Assembly (NCBI RefSeq): GCF_914767665.1
Contig: NC_059501.1
Coordinates: 48,980,798 to 49,044,797 of the forward strand
Source: Harmonia axyridis
Lineage: Eukaryota > Arthropoda > Insecta > Coleoptera > Coccinellidae
DNA: 64,000 nt
Reading direction: 5' to 3'
The notes beneath the pieces were generated by a model. It ran no database searches. It was not told the origin of the DNA and worked only from the letters and a program-made list of their open reading frames with translations. Positions within the stretch are counted from its first letter, which is position 1. Each line of letters begins with the position of its first letter. Positions 58,406 to 64,000 of this stretch are shown in pieces. Position numbers and translations under genes: made by a program.

Positions 58406-59204
58406 ATGGCACTGCCAACCCACTTTATTAAAATAGGCGTACTGCTTGAAGAATATGTAGAGACAGAAAATGGTAATTTGATTTTGGAAGACTGAAACTT
58501 TCGGCTCAGAACAGTTGACGAAAGAACAGGTGCTAGGAAATCCAGTGGATCCCCTGGTCCTCAAAAAAATCAGATATTTACTTCCTTCTCTGGGAATAGT
58601 GAGGGCTTTTTCTCCAGAAGCGGATTATCTGTCGGAAAAAACCTACAGGGACATCAAAGTGTCTATGTTGGAATGGGCCTTCTGCAGGGCCCTGATTATG
58701 AGTCCCCCATTTGTTTCCAATCGAATAGGAGGTTCGGCCGCCCAATCCAAAATCTTCAGTCAGGCAGTTAGAGGTATGAAATATTTGCTTATATTCAGGC
58801 AAGAGGCTCCAGATCAGTTGGGTGAGAAGTCAGAAGCTGGTTCAGAAGAAGAAATGTCTGAAGACTTCCATGATAAACGTCAAAGATATTCCTCAAAGGA
58901 GAAAGTTGTGAAGAGACCAAGGTTTGATCGAGTTACCCTTCTTGAGAATAAGGTGAATACAATGTTTGCTTCAATCTACGCTCGCCTGGATGATTTAGCA
59001 AAAACTCAATCTACGGGGGTCGAGTCATTGGCTGAAGAGGAAGATGAGTTACTGTATAATTCTGATCAGGAGAGCTCCCAAACTTGGCAAGCGCCAGATA
59101 TTGGTTTCACAGATAACCTAGATGTAAAGGAAGCTGCTCCGGACATGTCGGAGCCCAGTCCAATCATAAAGGCAGAGGATATTGTCTGCCAAAGTTTTGG
59201 TTAA
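58406..59204 (+). pseudogene. Gag-like ORF of unknown element, one frameshift
   Basis: A first frame from ATG 58406 (MALPTHFIKIGVLLEEYVET, then ENGNLILED and stop) is followed in the +1 frame by a 230-codon ORF: LTKEQVLGNPVDPLVLKKIR, YLLPSLGIVRAFSPEADYLS, MLEWAFCRALIMSPPFVSNR, then an acidic and basic middle (SEEEMSEDFHDKRQRY, a KVVKRPRF nuclear-signal-like patch), a short coiled-coil-like stretch (LLENKVNTMFASIYARLDDL) and an acidic tail. A capsid-like helical front and charged rear suggest a Gag protein, for example of a DIRS-type element, but no RT or recombinase follows. A TTCTCCAG acceptor just before the ATG is also possible, so a host gene cannot be excluded. Confidence 0.35.
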
Positions 59205-59500
59205 GATTCGTGAAATAAAATTAAATATAAAGAAATTCTAAATCCACAGAGAGCTGTAACATAACCTGTAATTATTTCGTAAACAAAGCATCAATAACAA
59301 ATTTATCAATCATTTATTTCTACAAACTGCGATGCGGCTAATTTACATTGATATTTGTATTTGTATTGTTTTGTCTAGTCTGAAGTTTTATTTAATGACG
59401 AATGTTTAAGCATGATGCTAGTGACTTCAAAAATCTCACATTCGGTAAGTTCAATGTGTAAAAAAAATATTTTAAATTGTTCATTGTGAAAATTATTGTA
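59205..59500. other. AT-rich spacer
   Basis: No feature recognised between the Gag-like ORF and the next hammerhead. Confidence 0.3.
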
Positions 59501-59513
59501 CTTTCTTTTAGGA

Positions 59514-59550
59514 GCCCTGAAGAAGCATTAAAGAAATGCGAAAGCTTGGC
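59514..59550 (+). ncRNA. Hammerhead ribozyme in solo PLE end
   Basis: Stem I GCC/GGC, core CUGAAGA, stem II GCAUU/AAUGC with an AAAGA-like loop, core GAAA, palindrome AGCU, then U before GGC. GAATAAAG follows a few bases later, as in the PLE end at 39585. The PLE body is absent; (TA)n starts at 59655. Confidence 0.7.
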
Positions 59551-59649
59551 ACAGAATAAAGATTTCATCTTTTTATTTATTCCTCCAAACATTGAGTCGA
59601 TAAACCCTTATCTCATTGATCTAAATATACCTAGGACTCTTAACTTCAC

Positions 59650-59654
<5 letters not shown>

Positions 59655-59700
<46 letters not shown>
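59655..59700. repeat. (TA)n array
   Basis: TA array of about 45 bases followed by T10. Confidence 0.85.
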
Positions 59701-59708
<8 letters not shown>

Positions 59709-59710
59709 TT

Positions 59711-59826
59711 ACCGTATAGGGTATTGGTCCCACATCAGCCGGGTCAAGTTTGACCAAGACTAATTTAGGTTGTCGTCAGGAATATTCTCACTATTCTTGC
59801 TGTCCAGAGCAGTACTTCCTTCTGCA

Positions 59827-59864
<38 letters not shown>

Positions 59865-60060
59865 TCCTATTGAAGGTGACGACAGAATTTTACCTTGGTG
59901 CTCCCACCCGGTTGATCCTATATAACCACGAAAGTGTGAATGGAAAAAAAAAAAAAATATATATATATATATATTTAATTTCAAATTTTCACGGATAGAA
60001 ATATTTGTTTCTACACAGAATATCCCGAAAATGAATTCAACATATATATATATATATATA
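59711..60060. other. Short unassigned segments between (TA)n arrays
   Basis: Two 70-110-base pieces with balanced composition (for example GTTGTCGTCAGGAATATTC and GTGCTCCCACCCGGTTGATC) are separated by TA arrays at 59829-59862, 59955-59976 and 60042-60060. They resemble broken-up retrotransposon ends, with an A15 tail at 59945. No gene is assigned. Confidence 0.35.
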
Positions 60061-62000
60061 CAGGGTGAGTCTTTGACTTGTACATATATTTTAACCGAAG
60101 GTTCTTGAGGTCAAAAGAAACACTTTTTTCATTTACCATTTTTTCCGATTCGGTCCTGTTAAAAAGATATAGCCATTTTAAATTTTCAAAATGAGCTAAT
60201 TCACCCCTGAAAACCGGAACACTGAAGTTTTCTCAAGCATAAGATATACCTCTTGAACCTTGGAAATAAGCTACTAAATTAGAAAAACCATCATAAACTC
60301 ACGTTTAACGTTCCATTTGTTGAACAAAGTAGTGTTTATAATCAAATAAATGAGTTATTCCAATTTCGTTGACGCTAAAGATTAAATATTCTTCTCTTGA
60401 TTTCTATTTCATTTTCGATAATTATAACGAATTGAGCAATGAGCTCGCTACCACCCATATTAGCTCTGATACTCATATCCATTCATTCATTATATTTCAT
60501 TTATATGATATCGTTGTTTATTTTTCGTGCAAGAATTAACCTTAAAATCTCAAATAAATAATATTCATCTATGAAAGATTTAACACAGACTATAGTAATC
60601 TGTGGTTTTAAGTTTGAATTTCAAATTTCGAGTGATGCCAAATATAAACACAGCAGTTCGGTTCGAATAATCTATGTTCTAACCTAAAATTTAATTTACA
60701 GTTTACACTATTATTGTTATAAGATATTTGTTATGAAATGAAGCATTTGATTTGTTCCAACTATCTCATAAAAATATTCAAATGCATCAATATTTTTGAA
60801 ACCATCAGTATGAAAATATGGAAATATGTAAAATGTTCTGGCTCTGTAATCAATGGAAAATGTTAGACTCCACTTGTAATCAAATTTGTTGTTGATGTGT
60901 ACCTACATTATAGCCAACTTTACTACTTAATTCATCTTGATTTTGGCATTAAAATAAATGAGAAGTATTCAATGTAAATATCTACAATAGAATATTTGGT
61001 TTCTTTCAACTCACCTAATTTGTTTTCACATTAAAACAATTATGGCCCTCTTGGAAGTATGTCAATCATAAGCTCTTAGGATGAATTTATGGAATAGCAA
61101 AAGAATAAAAGTATTCAATCTCAATCACATGAAAATTTGTCTAGTATGTACCTAGGCCTAGTAGTATGTTTCGATGTGAGTTTGAATGAGCCGAAGAAGA
61201 ATACAGTATTGTTCGATAGCAGCAGTCTTTAGTGGGATATTGATTGTTGTCATTATAATGGGACTATTTTGTGAAAACTTTTTTAAACATGGGTTTTATG
61301 AATAATCTGGACTTTTCAAAAAGAATGTTGATTTTAGTGAAGTATCTTCTTATTATCAGAGCTGTGCCAAAGCTCAGTGATTTTTAATCAAATCGAGGAG
61401 TTGAGGTGAGCTTATTCAAATAACTTCATTTTCAAACTAAGTTGGCTAGTACTTCAATTCTTAAATCTGAGACATGACTTCATAGTAAATATTCATTTCT
61501 GTGGTTTTTTTTTCCACAATAGAACAGAGTTGCATTCAGCCAAAATACCCAATTTTTTGAATTTCACAGATAATTTTTTTTTTTAAGATCAAGTTTTTCG
61601 AAAACGGCGCTTTGTACGAGAAAATATGAAGAATACTTTTATTTTTCAAATTAGCCAAATATTCTTCAATGAACGTTCAAATTACTATTAAGAGTTGGTT
61701 TCTTCGAATTTCTGGTATTTTTATGGTATGTTATGTTCATAACAAAGAAACAGAAGAATGTGTATGGAATCTGTTGTTCGGAGAAGATGTATCACATCAA
61801 AAAAAAGCTATATTTCAAAAATCATTTCCTTCGATACAACCATTTACGAGATATAGCCGAAAATCACATTTTTTTAACGATTTTCAACAGCCTGTATCTT
61901 TTTAACCGCGCCGAATCGGAAAAAATGGTAAAGGAAAAAAGTGTTTCTTTTGACCTCAGGAATCTTGGGTTAAAATATATGTACAAGTCAAAGACTCACC

Positions 62001-62003
<3 letters not shown>
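60061..62003. mobile_element. 2-kb TA-flanked inverted-repeat element, copy 2
   Basis: Starts CAGGGTGAGTCTTTGACTTG and ends with the inverse, CAAGTCAAAGACTCACCCTG. Both sides are TA within (TA)n arrays. About 120 bases at each end are inverted repeats, including a TTTTAACCGAAGGTTCTTGAGG-type block. The interior matches 27683-29760 in reverse but lacks about 150 bases near 60720 that are present in the other copies. No transposase. Confidence 0.8.
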
Positions 62004-62050
<47 letters not shown>

Positions 62051-62053
62051 ATA
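62004..62053. repeat. (TA)n array between two inverted-repeat elements
   Basis: TA array of about 48 bases joining the end of one 2-kb element to the start of the next. Confidence 0.85.
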
Positions 62054-62985
62054 CAGGGTGAGTCTTTGACTTGTACATATATTTTAACCGAAGATTCTTG
62101 AGGTCAAAAGAAACACTTTTTTCATTTACCATTTTTTCCGATTCGACCCTGTTAAAAAGATATAGCCATTTTAAATTTTCAAAATGAGCTAATTCACCCT
62201 TGAAAACCGGAACACTGAAGCTTTCTCAAACATAAGATATACCTTTGAACCTTGGAAATGAGCTTCTAAATTAGAAAAACCATCATAAACTCACGTTTAA
62301 CATTCCATTTGTTGAACAAAGTAGTGTTTATTATAAAATAAATGAGTTATTCCAATTTCGTTGACGCTAAAGATTAAATATTCTTCTCTTGATTTTCTAT
62401 TTCATTTTCGATAATTTTAACGAATTGAGCTCGCTACCACCCATATTAGCTCTGATATCCATATCCATTCATTCTTTATATTTCATTTATATGATATCAT
62501 TGTTTATTTCATTTCGTACAAGAATTGCCATTTAACCTTAAAATCTCAAATAAATAATATTTATCTGTGAAAATTCTAACACAGACTATAGTAATCTGTG
62601 GTTTCAAGTTTAAATTTCAAATTTCGAGTGATGCAAAATATAAAAACAGCAGTTCTGTTCGAATAATCTATGTTCTAACCTAAAATTTTCATTTACAGTT
62701 TACACTGTTATTGTTATAAGATATTTGTTATTATGTTAGCATGAAATGAAAATCATCGAAGATTTGAAGAAACCCAATAGAATATTGAAGTTCCGTACAT
62801 ATTTTCAAGAAATTTGAAAACAACTTTCAAAATAAATGAAGGTGTGGATACAAAATAAATCACTGTGCATTCTGATAGAAAACAATTCCTTTATGAAATG
62901 AAGCATTTGATTTGTTCCAACTATCTTATAAAAATATTGAAATGCATCAATATTTTTGAAGCCATCAGTATGAAAATATAAAAAT
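62054..62985. mobile_element. 2-kb inverted-repeat element, truncated copy 3
   Basis: Starts CAGGGTGAGTCTTTGACTTG and follows copy 2 closely in the same orientation, including the block missing from copy 2 (ATGAAAATCATCGAAGATTTG near 62740). It breaks off near 62985, so the right end is missing. Confidence 0.75.
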
Positions 62986-63880
62986 ATAAATAAATTAATA
63001 CATTTGTTTAGAAAAGAGAGAATATGAAATTGAATTTTAAATCATTATTATCAAGATTTTGAAAATTCACATCTCATTACAAATCTTAAAGAAAATTTGA
63101 GGAAAGTCTATTAGAGTTCGATCAATACAGCGTAGTTATCCAGAATGTAAACTATAAATGTTTCGGGAATTATATAATACTTGGTCACAATTCCTTTATC
63201 TAAATCATTTACTTTTTATGCTTGCGTTGTATTAAACAATGAAACATAATACCTATATTCTACCTTTCAGTTTTTTATGAACATTATTTTCATATTTTAA
63301 TGAAGTTATTTTTATCTCTTGAAATAACATATTTTTGAACATTTTGCGATTCCAAACATGAAATATTTGATTATATGTATATGAATAATAGATGTTTTGC
63401 TAGTATTTTTATTGAAATATATTTCATTAAATTAAGTCCGAAAATAGTTCTATGAAGTGTTTTCATAGAAATCAATATAAAATCTGAATTTTTTTACAGT
63501 GTTCGATCTGATATTTCAGATATCACTTGATGTCACTGTAGACCTTTCGGACTTCAACCTCAGGTCATCGGAGAATGTCAGGTTTCAAACAACCTCTGAT
63601 AAAATTTTTGAAATCCGAAATTGCACATTAAATTCATATATTGATGTGATTCTAGGATTCTACGTTCAGGATTTCAAGAATAAGAATGATTTAGATATAA
63701 TATATTGATAAATATGATAAATTTTTCAATTTCTTCATTATTACATTTATCAATTCGAAGAATTTACATTTTGAGAAGAGTCTATCTTCAATTCAGTATA
63801 GGTAAAAATATTTCAACTGCATTTCAGATGTAAATACGGCTGTCCGCTGTTACTGTTGCCTGTCGGCACGTTTGATGGTT
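62986..63880. other. Intronic AT-rich DNA
   Basis: No gene recognised on either strand. A plus-strand frame at 63499-63708 preceded by TTTTTTACAG has no supporting features. Confidence 0.3.
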
Positions 63881-63889
63881 TTATTATAC

Positions 63890-64000
63890 CCCTCTTTGTT
63901 ATTGGTGAACCCGGTTGCACAAATTCTTCTGAAGTGTAATAATCGGGAATTTGAGATTCTCGATTATTGGGTCTGGACGTCGCCAACGTGCGGTAGGTAG
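63890..64000 (-). CDS. Possible upstream exon of the GSLER gene (partial)
   Basis: Minus strand, entering from the right edge and open in one frame: TYRTLATSRPNNRESQIPDY, YTSEEFVQPGSPITKRG. The composition (Ser, Pro, Asn, charged) resembles the exon at 56708-57477. A donor GGG|GTATAA at 63890 leaves 1 nt, which is exactly what the next exon needs (it starts with 2 nt of a codon). The frame could also run on to about 63826 (SNSGQPYLH) using another donor, CC|GTATTT, whose phase does not fit. The start lies outside the window. Confidence 0.4.

Noticed and set aside
63499..63708. Plus-strand exon after TTTTTTACAG
   Set aside because: No donor of matching phase, no recognisable protein, and opposite in strand to the better-supported gene.

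Overview
This window looks like an AT-rich insect nuclear chromosome segment. Introns, TA-flanked mariner-type elements, tRNA-derived SINEs, Penelope-like elements (PLEs), a Helitron and Jockey/I/CR1-type retroposons are all typical of insects. A beetle is a guess, not a demonstration. Nothing prokaryotic or organellar is visible. Most of the DNA is transposon debris, much of it nested, inverted or tandemly duplicated, and cut by many (TA)n microsatellites.

Layout. 1-6050: broken non-LTR retrotransposons (EN-RT linker remnant, Jockey-like RT, RNase H-bearing I-type element). 6075-23155: a 7.13-kb unit present twice in tandem and apparently identical except for one C in a homopolymer, followed by a nested 2.35-kb tandem duplication. 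Each 7.13-kb unit holds endonuclease and ORF1 fragments, a 2.09-kb hAT-like element with a foldback element inside it, and a 1.74-kb P-like element inserted cleanly into a retrotransposon endonuclease. 23155-27700: a PLE (RT plus GIY-YIG), a Helitron remnant carrying a tandemly reiterated SINE, and fragments of a non-LTR element with a restriction-like endonuclease. 27680-30347: TA-flanked inverted-repeat elements. 30445-33060: a fairly intact CR1/L2-like RT with one frameshift. 34366-35540: a DUF4817-type transposase. 36300-41900: a dense block of hammerhead-ribozyme retroelements. 43300-53620: mariner-type transposons, a SINE, a hAT-like element and a Copia remnant. 54500-62985: RT fragments, more hammerheads, a Gag-like ORF and two more 2-kb inverted-repeat elements.

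Host gene. The best candidate is on the minus strand. A 770-nt exon (57477-56708) with four G-S-L-E-R motifs and a 162-nt exon (42331-42170) have matching splice signals and phases. A third, phase-compatible piece lies at the right edge (64000-63890). The exons are separated by transposon-filled introns of about 6 and 14 kb. I do not recognise the protein.

Most interesting system. Eleven hammerhead ribozyme cores (C-U-G-A-N-G-A, stem II, G-A-A-A, short stem III) lie at PLE ends or in a stand-alone repeat. Three of them (36430-37024) are one perfect 42-nt ribozyme, two in direct tandem 305 bp apart and one inverted. That repeat has no coding sequence and lies between (TA)n arrays, which is the organisation expected of a retrozyme, a small non-autonomous circular-RNA retroelement.
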